Part shown: positions 25,976 to 38,900 of the stretch, piece by piece | How the letters are laid out: every line of letters starts with the position of its first letter | Position numbering within the stretch: the stretch's first letter is position 1 | Source: an uncultured Flavobacteriaceae bacterium | GTDB taxonomy: Bacteria > Bacteroidota > Bacteroidia > Flavobacteriales > Flavobacteriaceae | NCBI GenBank assembly: GCA_938010765.1 | Contig: CALLVX010000007.1 | Coordinates: 1 to 45,444 of the forward strand | Direction: 5' to 3' | Length of the DNA stretch: 45,444 nt | The notes under the pieces: model-generated | What the model was told of the DNA's origin: nothing | The model's input: only the letters and a program-made list of their open reading frames with translations | The model's database searches: none | Program-made: the position numbers and the translations under genes

Positions 25976-27253
25976 ATGACTCGATCAAACACACAAAATC
26001 AGTATGATGTTATTATAGTCGGTTCCGGGACCTGTGGTGCAACCATAGCTCGGGAATTATGCAGGCAAAATAGAAGAGTGTTGCTTCTTGAACGGGGAGA
26101 GACCACCCCTTTAAAAGAGACTTTGTCCGGAAGTATGTCTATTATGGATGAAGTTTCGGTAGGAGGCAAGTTAAAGGACCTACGCGCAATAACCACCGGG
26201 GGGTCGAGTGCTTTGTATTTTGGCGTGGCTGCGCTTCCGCCTTTTGATACATTTTCATCCCTAGGTATTGACCTTGCCAACGATTACCAAGAAATACAAA
26301 AAGAGCTGCCTCTTACCTATTTGCCGGATGAGACCTATGGCCCTCAAGCGCTTAAATTAAGAGATAGTGCCAATGAATTAGGGTATTCTTGGGAGAAACA
26401 GTTAATGTTAGTGGATTCTTCAAAATGCCAATCAGGCTATTCCTATGAATCAAAGTGGAAGGCAAAAAGTTATGTAGAAGATGCTATTAACGATGGCGCC
26501 ACCTTGGTCAATAAAGCAGAAGTCACAAAAATATTGTTTGATAAGAATAAGGCCATTGGGGTAGAGTATAAACTCAAAGAGGGTAGATTCAAATGTACCG
26601 TGACCAAAGTGTACGGAGAAAAAATAGTGCTCGCCGCCGGAGTGCATGCCTCCCCTATGATTTTAAAAGATAGTGGTGTAAAAAACGTTGCAAATCATGG
26701 GTTCTATATTGACCCCAATCGTGCTTATTTCGGCTTAGTACCTGGTCTTAATAGCAAAGATAATTTTGTTGGAACCATGCAAACTCATTTAGAAGAAGAT
26801 ATTGTATTGGGAGACGCAAATGTTCAAAAGATTTTCTATAGATTTCTTATGATTTCAATGTTTAAACTCCGGCACTTTTTTTCGTTCTCCAATAATATCG
26901 GTATTGGGGTTAAGGTCCAGGAACCTATGGGAGGAAAACTTTTGGAAAATGGTCAATATCACAAAGTATTGGGAGAAGAAGTATATAGAAAGTTTGACAA
27001 AGCAGAGAAAGCAGCAACGGAAATATTAAAAAATGCAGGAGCCAAACATATTTTTAAAACTCCATTGAGTGCAACAAGTGTTGGCGGAGTGCTAAGAATA
27101 AACGAACATGTAGATACAAATCTACAAACGGATTTCGAAAATCTATATGTCTGTGATAGTTCAATACTACCCGATACCTTTAGAAACCCACCAACACTTA
27201 CATTAGTTTGCCTGGCAAAGTATTTAGCGCGACACCTGATTACCTTGAATTAA
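25976..27253 (+). CDS. GMC-family FAD oxidoreductase
   Basis: 425 residues. The N-terminus has the FAD-binding dinucleotide fold (VIIVGSGTCGATIAREL, then VLLLERG). A second flavin segment is at about residues 59-85 (DLRAITTGGSSALYFG), and the family C-terminal block is near 396-425 (NLYVCDSSILPDTF, then NPPTLTLV). GMC enzymes oxidise alcohols or, less often, perform desaturation or halohydrin chemistry with FAD. The protein is shorter than typical 500-600-residue members, and the usual HxxGT segment reads SVGGVLRI, so the catalytic base may differ. It sits alone between a hairpin-rich gap and a strong terminator. Post-PKS oxidation of a hydroxyl is a reasonable guess; the substrate is unknown. 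Confidence 0.85.
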   Translation: MTRSNTQNQYDVIIVGSGTCGATIARELCRQNRRVLLLERGETTPLKETLSGSMSIMDEVSVGGKLKDLRAITTGGSSALYFGVAALPPFDTFSSLGIDLANDYQEIQKELPLTYLPDETYGPQALKLRDSANELGYSWEKQLMLVDSSKCQSGYSYESKWKAKSYVEDAINDGATLVNKAEVTKILFDKNKAIGVEYKLKEGRFKCTVTKVYGEKIVLAAGVHASPMILKDSGVKNVANHGFYIDPNRAYFGLVPGLNSKDNFVGTMQTHLEEDIVLGDANVQKIFYRFLMISMFKLRHFFSFSNNIGIGVKVQEPMGGKLLENGQYHKVLGEEVYRKFDKAEKAATEILKNAGAKHIFKTPLSATSVGGVLRINEHVDTNLQTDFENLYVCDSSILPDTFRNPPTLTLVCLAKYLARHLITLN

Positions 27254-27288
27254 ACAAAATCTCGAACATTGTTTCGCGCCTTTAAACA

Positions 27289-27312
27289 CCACGGGCGATT
27301 CCCGTGGGTTTT
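27289..27312 (+). terminator. strong intrinsic terminator after GMC oxidoreductase
   Basis: CCACGGG (27289-27295), loop CGATT, CCCGTGG (27301-27307), then GTTTT. The GC-rich perfect 7-bp stem is flanked by an A-rich left side and a T-rich right side. It lies 36 bases after the GMC stop and separates the upstream genes from the START-protein/PKS D unit. Confidence 0.75.
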
Positions 27313-27451
27313 GATGAATACATGTAACATCCATCTTGTTATTTGAGTGGTTTGAATCGGCTACCCAAGGGTTGCCATAAACTACTGTACCCAGGGAACC
27401 CAAAAAAAATGTAGAAATCTATAATTTAAATTAACTAAAAAATGTAATGTA

Positions 27452-28225
27452 ATGCAAAACGAAAACGAAATAAAAAAGCCTAAAAAAGCAAAGAAATTTT
27501 TTAAGAAACTGCTAAAAGTAATGCTCCTATTAATTGCCGTGCTTTTTCTTTACAACTGGTATTGGATAAATTCAGGTTCAAGTGAATGGGAACTAGAGAT
27601 TGATGAGGAAGACATACAAATATATTCTTTAAAGGTTCCAGGAGATAATATCGTAAAATATAGAGGTGTAATGAAAGGGAATTATACTTTAGGTCAGCTC
27701 GCCGCACCTCATTTATTGGATCATAACCTTACCACTTGTAAAGAATGGTTCCCGAATTGTACGGGTTGCGAAATTGTAAAGCCTTTTGATACGATACGAC
27801 AGTACGACATATCCTTATGGACACTGGACTTTCCTTTTCCGTTCTTGGACCGGGAACTGCTTATAAATACCTCTGTTTCTCAAGACGAGAATAAGGTGGT
27901 TACAATAGATGTAGCGGCAGTTCCAAATACTACCAACCACAATGAAGGCAAAGTACGGTTAGAGAGAATGCACAATGTTTGGAAGTTTACTCCTTTGGAA
28001 AATGGCATGATAGAGTGCATGCAAACGCAAGATGTCTCCTTGGGAGGTCTTTTTCCCGCAATTCTGTTGAATATGCAAGGAAAGGAGGCAAACTTCAAAT
28101 TCATGAGAGAGGAATTGCCCATGTTTTTGGAAAAGGATAAATATAGGTATGCAAAATTTCCCTTTATCGAGGAACCAAAATCCGAATTAACGATCAATCA
28201 GAGCGTAGCTAACCCTATCAAGTAA
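27452..28225 (+). CDS. membrane-anchored START-domain lipid-binding-like protein
   Basis: 257 residues. A lysine-rich start (KKPKKAKKFFKKLLK) is followed by one transmembrane helix (VMLLLIAVLFLYNWYW, about 30-45), then a START/SRPBCC domain to about residue 235. START-like segments are EWELEIDEEDIQIYSL, the VKYRGVMKGNYT strand, the LLDHN ... CKEWFPNC helix region and the FPFPFLDREL turn. START domains hold a hydrophobic ligand such as a sterol or lipid in a deep cavity; some homologues act as cyclases. The basic N-terminus suggests the domain faces the periplasm. It ends 11 bases before the start of PKS D, so the two are co-transcribed. A role in binding, shielding or handing over the polyketide is inferred from this position. 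Confidence 0.72.
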   Translation: MQNENEIKKPKKAKKFFKKLLKVMLLLIAVLFLYNWYWINSGSSEWELEIDEEDIQIYSLKVPGDNIVKYRGVMKGNYTLGQLAAPHLLDHNLTTCKEWFPNCTGCEIVKPFDTIRQYDISLWTLDFPFPFLDRELLINTSVSQDENKVVTIDVAAVPNTTNHNEGKVRLERMHNVWKFTPLENGMIECMQTQDVSLGGLFPAILLNMQGKEANFKFMREELPMFLEKDKYRYAKFPFIEEPKSELTINQSVANPIK

Positions 28226-28236
28226 TAATCCAAACC

Positions 28237-29910
28237 ATGACTAGCGATATATACTTAAAAGATTTGCAGCAAGCAATTATTGCCCTATTTAACCAACCTA
28301 TAGAGCAGCAACCCGCGGCTATAATTAATATAGGTTGTGGAGAAGGTGATTTACTTCTTGAGATATATCAAACTGTTTATAGTAGTACTCTTAGAGGTGA
28401 GCATCTTAGCGATTATCCCTTGTATATCATTGGGGTAGACGGTTCACGGCAAAAATTGGATAAGACCCTAATAAACTCCCGCTTAGAAGGCTTGCCTGTA
28501 AGTACATTTCTAGATGATAGCGCCCTCTCAGGACAGATAGATAATTGGTTGGAAAGGAATGGTCTTTCAAAAGACAAGCGAGCAGTATACATCCATTCTT
28601 ATTTCGATAAAAACTTAAAATTGGATGAAAAGATTACAGTTGGTAAAGCCCTGTATATCATTGCCGAAGATCAGTCTGGTCATTTTTATGATGAAAAGGG
28701 TAAAAAGCTCGATACGGTACAGGTTTATGCTGCTTGGCAGCGGTATCTCCAAGGGTATGCCGAACAAATAAAGGACGATCACCTGATCTTTTTATGGAAT
28801 CATGGGATAGAACCCAAAAGCTCCCGGACGACAAAGGTAAAAACAAGAAAATCGAAAAATAAGAACAAGTCCTTGGCAAATAGTTATTTGATCAGTCCGG
28901 AAGTTTTCATTACGTTGAGTGCCAGTGTCGGGTTGTTTCATAAGTATCCCTCGAAAATCGATTCGAATGGGAGATCCAATATTGCAATAGGGTTTCATCA
29001 CTTAGAAAAGCGTTCTTATGAAATTCGTCATGCATCCATTCAGGATTTGGATACTCTTTTTGAACTGGAGGAACTTTGTTGGTCAGAACCAATACGATCA
29101 TCCAAGGATGCAATTCGCAGCCGAATTGAAACCTTTCCCCAAGGACAATTTGTATTGGAAAAGAAGGGCAAGGTTTTAGGTGTTATCTACAGTCAGCGAA
29201 TTTCGGATAAGGCCAAGATAAACCGTTGTAATATGGATAATGTACATGAATTGCACAACGGTTCAGGTTCCATTATGCAGTTATTGGCAGTTAATTTACA
29301 TCCCGATGTACAGTTTTTTAATTACGGAGATCAGTTATTGGAATTTATGTTACAACGATGTACTCTTATTCAAGGTATTTCGGAAATTGTGGCGGTTTCC
29401 ATATGCAAGAATTTTGATAATACGAGCGACCTGTCTTTCGAAGAGTACATTTGCCTAGAAGGGGAGAAGCAAGATGCTATTTTAGCCTTTCATAAAAGTC
29501 ATGGTGCCACCATCGAAAAAGCATTGCCAAACTACAGGCCGCGCGATTTAAAAAATAACGGTTTTGGGGTTTTGGTCGAATACAAAGACCTTAAGAACAG
29601 ACTACGTACGAATAGGGAAAGTAACGATATAAGCGGTAAACTTCCAACATACAAAACCAATTTTCAGTTCAACAAAAAAACAGTAAGGGCGTTTTTAGCC
29701 GAGGCGGTCGCCAATCTTATCAATTGCAGTCCAGACTCGGTAGATGTAAATCGCCCTGTAATGGAAATGGGCCTGAATTCGGTTGATTTACAGGTTCTTC
29801 AAAGGCGGCTTGAAAAGCAATTTCGGCTTAATTTGCCATCCGGGTTTTTCTTTGAATACAACAACCTGGCAAAGGTAATAACGCAGCTAATCGCAGTGTT
29901 GAAACAAAAG
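28237..29910 (+). other. PKS D loading module MT-GNAT-ACP
   Basis: Residues 28-40 contain INIGCGEGDLL, the SAM motif I. The GNAT part starts YEIRHASIQDLDTL and ends FHKSHGA (His419, His422) and NYRPRDLKNNGFGVLVEY, the family block of CurA/pederin-type GNAT starters; CurA uses a His at this HGA site. The loading ACP has GLNSVDL (Ser515). An MT-GNAT-ACP order is known from SxtA (saxitoxin), where malonyl-ACP is methylated and decarboxylated to propionyl-ACP. An acetyl or propionyl starter is therefore expected. Confidence 0.75.
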
Positions 29911-32900
29911 TCTACCGTTGCTATTGAGAAAGAGGGTAACCAATCGCGGGCAACAGCTACTGCTGAAAATAACACTGCTAATGCACCAATTGCGGTAATC
30001 GGTATTTCTTGTAAACTTCCTGGCGGTATAGAATCGTTTTCTGATCTATGGAGGGTGCTGAAGGAGGAAAAAAATAGTATTGATTCATTTCCCGAAGAAA
30101 GAGGGGCGTGGCCAAAGGGAACGGAGTTTCCGGGGATAGATCGCGGTGGGTTTATGACCAACGCGGAAACCTTTGACGCTTCGTTTTTTAGAATAGCCCC
30201 CAAAGAAGCGGAAATAACCGATCCTCAACAGCGTATACTATTGCAGCTCGCTTGGTTATGTATGGAGGATGCAGGTATGGTGCCCGAAGAACTTGCAGGG
30301 TCTGGTACGGGGGTTTTTATAGGTGCTAGCAATCCAGATTACAGCCGCAAGATTCAGGATGCAAAAATGAAGATAGAAGCGCATCATGCCATAGGCAGTT
30401 CTTTGGCTGTTTTAGCAAATAGACTTTCTTATTTCTTTGACTTCTCGGGACCTAGCCTTCTGTTGGATACCGCCTGTTCTTCTTCCTTAGTGGCAGTTCA
30501 TACGGCGATGCAATCGTTGCGCTCCGGTGAGTGCCCCCTAGCTATGGTGGGCGGTGTAAACCTAATCTGCCATCCAGACCTTTCCGTTGCCTATCATAGG
30601 GCCGGAATGTTATCGGAAGATGGCCAATGTAAAGTATTCGACAGCCAAGCAAATGGATATGTGCGTTCCGAAGGAGCGGTGGTGCTAATGCTAAAACCTT
30701 TACAGAATGCTCTTGAAGATGGAAATCAAATCCATGCCGTACTAAAAGGAAGCGGCATGAATCACGGAGGACTTGCAGCCGGGTTAACGGTTCCCAACCC
30801 CCAAAAACAGAGCGAATTGCTATCGGCGGCTTGGAAAAATGCCGGTATTTTGATGTCCGATATAAGTTATATTGAAGCCCATGGTACAGGTACCTCTCTG
30901 GGTGACCCAATTGAAATTCAGGGTATAAAAAATGCATTCTCAAAGGATGAATCGTCTAGTGGTGCTCATAAATGCGCAATAGGGTCATTAAAAAGTAATA
31001 TAGGGCATTTAGAATCTGCTGCGGGAATCGCAGGCCTTTTGAAAGTAATTCTTTCAATGAAGCATAAGACCTTGCCAGCCAGTATAAACTTTTCCGAACT
31101 CAATCCCAGAATAAGTTTAGAAGGTTCCCCACTATACATACAGGATAAGCTTGCCGTTTGGGAAGGAAAATCTCCACGTATCGCAGGTGTAAGTAGTTTT
31201 GGATCCGGAGGTACCAATGCGCATGTGGTCGTTCAGGAACATAGGGTCGCAACGGCACCCAAAATTCGCGAGGAGGCCTATTTATTTGTGTTATCTGCAC
31301 AAAATTATGAACGCCTTCGAGAATATGCAGATAAAATAGCAAATTGGTTAGGAAACAACCAGTTAGAAGCAGATTTTAAAGATGCTATGTATAGTTGGCA
31401 GGCCGGCAGGACCGCAATGAGCCATCGATTAGCATTGAAAGTTACGGGTCAAGACGATTTACGAACCAAATTGGCGCAGTGGATGTCCGGAGAATCCTAC
31501 CAGTACATTTGGGAGGGTTCGATAAAAAAGGCCAATGCATTTGACCAAACGGAAAATGAAGAGAGTGGCACCGACCTAAATATTGAGCAGGCTTTTATGG
31601 AAAAAGATCTGTTAAAACTGGGCCGGTTATGGGCTTCTGGTATTCCCGTTAACTGGAGTGTTCTATACAATAAACGTTATCCAAATGCTTCAGGGCCTCG
31701 TTACATTAGTCTTCCGACATATCCCTTTGCAAAAGAAAAATACTGGGTGGACCCTGCGAAAAAGGATCGTTATAATCCGACAAGCATTGAACCGGTAGTA
31801 AATGATACTACCGTAGTACTGGCAGTGCCTAATTGGCACCTCAAAAAAAGGGAAGTTAGTTCCACTAATGAAACCGGTAATTACGCCCATAAACATGTTT
31901 TTCTATGTAATATATTAGGGAAAAGTGTAGGCAAGCTAAGCGGTTTGCTACCCAATACGGTCTGTACGGTTATTAGCTCGCAAGAAAAAGGTATTTCTGG
32001 TCAATATATTGAAATTGCAATTGCCTGTTTCGAAAAAATCCAAAGAATAGTTGCGGAAAGGACGCGTGGAAAAACGCTTATTCAAATTGTAGCACCAGCT
32101 GTTCAAGAGCATTCCTTTTTTGCAGGGTTGTCGGGTTTACTAAAAACCGCTCAAATAGAATACCCTTCTCTCAATGGGCAAATTGTCATAACGAATAAAA
32201 AAGTCACAGCTAATCGTTTGGCAAAACAACTGCTCGAAAACCAGTCTCGATCGCCTGAACTAGTAATAAAATATATAGGGAATAAAATATATAGGGTTCG
32301 TTGGGATACCATTCAGGCAGCTGCTGATATGGAAACATCCAGTTTTAAAAATGGAGGTGTGTACCTTCTAACAGGAGGATTGGGAGGACTGGGAATTCTT
32401 TTTGTTAAAGAAATTGTTAAGCACACTGTCAATAGTCAAATTATTTTGACCGGTAGATCAAAACTCTCTACTCGAAAGCAAGAAATATTAAATGAATTAG
32501 TCAAAGAACATAAGGGCATAACTTATAAGCAGGTAGATGTTTGTAAGTATAATCAGGTAGAGAGGCTTATAAGTGACATCATTAAAAAACATCAAAAACT
32601 AAATGGGATCATTCATTGTGCAGGAGTGATTCAAGATAGTTTTATAATGAAAAAGTCTTCCGAAGGGTTTCAAAATGTTTTAAGACCTAAGCTATTAGGC
32701 ACTACAAATCTCGATGAGGCAAGTAAGGGTATTCAGCTCGATTTCTTTGTTTTATTTTCCTCGATTTTCAGTGTTCTCGGTAATATAGGGCAAGCAGATT
32801 ATGCATCGGCCAACGGATTTATGGATCAATTTTCTGCATTTCGTAATAAGATGGTGTCTCAAAACAAGAGAACAGGTAAAACCCTTTCTATTAATTGGCC

Positions 32901-35900
32901 ATTTTGGCAAGAGGGCGGTATGGAGATTGATCAAACGAATCAAAATAGTATCCAGACAATGACAGGTATGGTTCCCATGCATACCAAAACGGGAATAAAA
33001 GCCTTTCATCTGGGGTTAGCAGTAAAACATTCCCAAATGTTGGTAATGGAGGGTATCTCCAGTAAATTGAACAGCACTATCAATGGTTTAAAACCTACAA
33101 TCCTAGATGAGAACATTATCGAACGGAATTATGAGGACGATTATCAGTTGATTTTTGACACGACATCACAAAAGATAAAGCAAATATTTAGCGAAGTTTT
33201 GGGGCTGTCCTCCGAGAAAGTAGATGAGCATGAGTCTTTTTCCTCCTATGGTATAGATTCGATTTTTATCAATCAGCTGAATCAGAAGCTTACAGATTTA
33301 TTTGGTCCTATTTCAAAAACACTTTTCTTTCAATATCAGACCCTTAATGACTTGACTAGGTATCTTGTTGAAGAGTTTTCGAGTACCTGTAACGCTTGGG
33401 CCTTCTCTATAAAACAACCACGGGCTCTAATAGAAGTGCAAAATATCAAAACTAGCTCACATTACTCCTTAGATTCTGAAGAACCTTATAATTATCTTGT
33501 AGAAGAAAAAGAACCCATCGCCATTATTGGTGTCAGCGGTATCTATCCAAATGCCAAGAACATAGATGAATTTTGGGAGAACCTTAAAAAGGGGAAAGAT
33601 TGTATCGGTGAAATACCTCCCGACCGATGGAGCTTGGACGGTTTTTATGAGCCCGATATACAAAAAGCAATTGCAACAGGTAAAAGTTATTCGAAATGGG
33701 GCGGGTTTATCGATGAGTTCGCCCAGTTCGATCCGCAGTTTTTCGGAATTTCCCCAAGGGAAGCATTGAACATAGACCCTCAGGAAAGACTGTTCTTGCA
33801 AGAAGCCTGGCGTGCCCTAGAATCATCGGGTTATACCAAAAGCGATTTGAAACAAAAATACCGGCAGAAAGTTGGGGTATTTGTAGGAGTGACCAAAAAT
33901 GGCTTTGAGCTAAAGGCACCGTACTATGCTACCGAAAATCAGAAATTTCAACCACGATCTTCTTTTAGTTCAATAGCCAATCGACTGTCTTTCGTACTCG
34001 ACATTAAAGGACCGAGTATGCCTGTCGATACGATGTGTTCATCATCATTGACCGCTATTCATGAAGCTTGCGAACATATTTATAGAAATGAATGCGCAAT
34101 AGCATTTGCCGGAGGGGTCAATTTATATTCACATCCCGCTACCTATAGTTATTTATCCTCACAACGTATGCTGTCCGCAGACGGGAAATGCAAGAGTTTT
34201 GGCCTTGGGGGCAACGGTTTTGTGCCAGGAGAAGGAGTGGGCGTCGTTTTGCTAAAACCCTTGTCCGCCGCCATAAAAGATAAAGACAATATTCAAGGAG
34301 TTATACTGGCAACACATGTAAACCATGGCGGTAAAACGAATGGGTATACGGTTCCAAGTCCGGTATCGCAATCAGAACTAGTGCAAGAGGCAATTAAAAA
34401 AGCGGGAATCGATGCGCGTGATATCAGCTACATAGAAGCCCATGGAACGGGAACCGAGTTAGGCGACCCTATTGAAATTGAAGGCCTTAAAAAGGCTTTT
34501 GACCGCTATTCCAAGGAAAAAAACTATTGCAGTATAGGATCTGTAAAATCAAATATCGGGCATTTGGAGGCAGCAGCTGGTATTTCCGGTTTGACCAAAG
34601 TATTGTTGCAAATGAAGCACCGTAAAATTGTACCGACCCTTCATGTAAAAGAACGTAATCCCAACATTGATATCGATAACACCGCCTTCCAATTGAACCA
34701 TGAGTTAAAGGATTGGGACCAACCGGTAATCGATAGGCAAACGAAACCTAGAATTGCTGGGATCTCTTCATTTGGGGCAGGTGGTGCCAATGCGCATATT
34801 ATTCTGCAGGAATACCCGCACCAAAGTGAAGCACGGCAAGCCAACACCTTGCTTTCCGAAATGTCCTTAGAAGTTATAGTGCCGCTTTCGGCCAAAACCG
34901 AAGTACAATTAAAACAAAAAGCCGATGGACTATTGCAATTTTTAAGAAAGGCCCGAACGGAAAATCATTTGAACGGTACCGGACCATTTGATTTTAATTC
35001 GCTTGTATACACCCTTCAAATAGGAAGGACCCCCATGGATGAACGCATCGGTTTCATCGTTGGCTCATTGGAACAACTGATCGAAAAACTTTCGGCATAC
35101 GTTAATAATGTAAAGGAAATCGAAGGGTTTTTCAATGGCAATAAAAACCATCCCGACCAGACGTTCGCGCTGTTCAGAAAAGAAAAGGAATTTCAAAACA
35201 CCATCGATAAATGGATTTCGAACAAAAAACTGACAAGTTTACTTACGGTATGGGTCAATGGCCTGGACTTAAACTGGAAGAGTTTCTATCAAGATAACGA
35301 TAGCCTACAACGTATGGATCTCCCCACCTATCCCTTTGCCAAGGACGAATATTGGGTCGATACCACCGCGAACGAAAAAGGGATAGTGCCATTGGCACCA
35401 ATTATCGAGAACATCCATTTATTACTGCATCGCAATACGTCGAGCATTTTCCAACAAAGTTACAGTGCGAACTTTGTTGGCGATGAGTTTTTCTTTAGAA
35501 ACGCCAAAGTTTACTCCGATGCGCGGGCAAGTAAAAAGATGCTATCGGAGTTTGCCTGTCTTGAAATGGCGAGATCGGCTGCTATTCATGCGACCGTAGG
35601 CCTAGAAAATCCAGGCCAAATTACATTGTACAATGTGCTGTGGTCCGATCCTTTTGTTGTAACGAACAATAAATTAATTTCAATTGCACTTAGACCCACT
35701 AGCAGAGAAACAACGGCTGTTTCACTAGGGTATGAAATTTTTAGTAAAACGGCAGAAAAGGAAGTGGTTCATTGCTCGGGAGAAGCTGTTTTTGGCAATT
35801 CAAACAAAACATGCAAGATCAATATTGAACAATTAATTGCTGAAATGGAAAGGGATAACAACATTGGCATCTCTCCTTCCTTAAAAGCGATTTATAGGGC

Positions 35901-38900
35901 AGAAAAAGAGGCTTTAGGGGTAATGGAATTAAGCGATGAACTTCTTGTTTCTCAGAAACAATATCTATTCCATTCAGATTTGATGGAGGGTATTTTGGAA
36001 ATACTGCCAGTACTCTTGCCAGATACCTCAACCGCTTTCGGCTTCTTCTTTTTGGGTTCAGAGTTGATCAGTATGCCGGCGCCTTTGCAAAAAGAAACGT
36101 ATGTACGAATCCGCAATTCGGAAGCAACTCCCTTTCAAAACAATATTCTAAGCACCGACATTGATTTCTATGACAAAAATGGAAATCTGTGTCTGCAATT
36201 AAAAGGATGTAAAATAGGCCTTCGCCATCTTGAAACCGAAACGGAAAATGAGAGCGGGCAAACGGCAAAACTCTTCCTTACCCCGACTTGGCAGTTAAAT
36301 CCAGTAGCATTCCAAGCCAATACGTCGACCAAGGGTACTCAAAAGTATTATGCGCACCATTATGCAGTGCTATTGGATGTTGGGCAATTCAACAAAGAGA
36401 AAATCGAGCAAGCCCTTCCTTTTGCCCAATGCATTTTCATTCCTCTTGACAAGGGAAGCATACATCAAAAATACGAGCAGGGTGCTTTAGAATGTTTTAG
36501 GATTTTAAAACAAATTCAGACCGGCGGATCTTCGGGTAAGTGTTTCGTGCAAATTGTAGTGCCACACAGCAGGGAGCAATCGCTTTTTATGGGAATATCA
36601 GGTTTGCTGCGGACAGCTTCGCGCGAAAACGGTGCCATAGTAGGACAAATGATGCTATCCGATGCGAATAGCTCGGAAAGTACCCTGACCACACAAATAC
36701 GCGAAAACAGCATCCTTCACCATGATCGCATGGTAAAATATGAAAATCAAAAAAGGCATTCATTCCACTGGGAGGAAAAGGAGTTGGTATCGAGCCCTGC
36801 GCAAATTCCTTTCAAGGATTATGGTGTATACGTTATTACAGGGGGGCTAGGCGGCTTAGGGAAACTGTTTTGTAAAGAAATTTTAAATCAGGTTAGCAAC
36901 GCAACCGTCATACTAACAGGGCGCTCAAAACTCACTGATAGTAAAAAAGCGATTCTATCGGGACTTTCGAAAAATAGGAACAGGATACGATATAGCCAAT
37001 TAGATGTTGCTTCAGAGAACGAGGTGCGGCGTTTTATAGATACCATATTGTTAGAATACAATGAACTCAATGGCATATTGCATTGCGCCGGAATGATCTC
37101 GGATAATTTTATTTCGGAAAAATCGGAAGAAGAATTCACAAAAGTATTGGTTCCAAAGGTTGCTGGTACGGTAAATCTTGATTTAGCTACCAAGGATATC
37201 GACCTTGACTTCTTAGTGTTGTTTTCCTCCATTGCCTCGGTGATAGGTTCCGTCGCCCAATCGGATTATGCCACTGCCAACGGTTTTATGGATCAGTTCG
37301 CAAATTACAGAAATACGATGGTGGTCTCTGGCAAAAGAACCGGTATTACACGTTCGATTAATTGGCCCTTTTGGAAAGAGGGCGGAATGCGCATAGATGC
37401 GATGACCGAAGCAATGGTAAAGCAGACCTTGGGAACGCACCCTATGGAAACCAATACGGGCATACAGGCATTCTATCGCAGTTTTGAGGTTGATGGGGGT
37501 CAAAGTATGATCATGGAAGGGGATCTTAAAACCATGAAAGCGCAGCTCCAGGACCTCGATTCAAACCCTCTTCATGACCCTAAAGAACCGGTCGGTATTG
37601 CAGTGAATGTTGCATTTTCCCAAGAGTATTTGCAACAACAGGTTCGGGGTATGCTCTCCGAGGTGCTCAATATGAAACCATCGGATATTTCCTTAAGGCA
37701 AACATTTGTCGATATAGGTTTAAACTCGATTCTAGGGGTAGAATTGGCAGTGGCCATCAACAAGAGGTTTGGAACCGATATTTCCAATGTCATCGTATAC
37801 GATTGTCCCAATATAGAAGAACTAGCGGAACATCTTGGGAGCAAACTTAAACGACAGCCTACGGTTTCAGATTCCATATACAAAGAACCGACGGGGATGT
37901 CAACACCTTTGGGTATAGATACCTTGCAGATAACCGATAAGTTTTCATTCCCTGAACTTTCCAGAAAGTTCGCTACAGCCCAAACAACTCGGTTTAATGT
38001 ACGTGATACACAAAATACCGAACATACGAACCGGTCGCAAAACAATTCAGGTGATAAAATCGCGATTATCGGTATGTCGGGGAAATACCCCAAAGCAACT
38101 AATTTGGAGGCGTACTGGGAAAACTTGCAGAATGGTGTTAATTCAATCGTAGAGATACCCAATTCTCGATGGGATATGGACGCCTATTACGATGCCGATC
38201 CCGAAAAAGAAGGAAAAATATACTGTAAATGGATGGGAATGCTCGATAATATCGATTGTTTCGACCCCTTATTTTTCAAAATTTCGCCACAGGAAGCCAC
38301 CTTTATGGATCCTGAACACCGTTTGTTCCTAGAGGAAAGTTACAAGGCATTTGAAGATGCAGGCTACGCGGGCAGCGCTCTGAAAGATACGAAATGCGGC
38401 GTTTATCTAGGCTTGGAAAAGAGCGAATATTCCTGGAATTTGGCGCAAAACAAGCTGCTTTCGCCCACCGTCACAAGTAATAACTCGGCCATTGCCGCGG
38501 CGAGGATAGCTTATTTCTTGAATTTAAAAGGACCTGCGATTACGATTGATACGGCTTGCTCTTCTTCATTGGTGGCGATGCACCTTGCGTGTCAGGCCTT
38601 ACTGAATGGAGAAATTGAAATGGCATTGACAGGAGGTGTTCGTTTGTGGTTGAGTCCCGAAAGCTATCAAGGGATGTGTCAGGCACGCATGCTTTCCCCC
38701 GATGGGCAATGCAAAACCTTTGACGACTCGGCCAATGGTTTTGTGCCAGGTGAGGGGGTCGGAACACTTGTATTGAAACGTTTAAAGGACGCCGAGGCCG
38801 ATAATGATAATATTGTAGGCGTTATTGTAGGTTCGGGTATTAACCAAGATGGCAAAACCAATGGGATTACCGCCCCGAGTGTTAAGAGTCAAATAGCATT

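Noticed and set aside
32265-32296. 16-bp tandem duplication as a frameshift or assembly error in PKS D
   Set aside because: KS before and KR after it are in the same frame, and the encoded KYIGNKIYRVRW matches the strand normally found before a KR, as in module 2; deleting one copy would break the frame.
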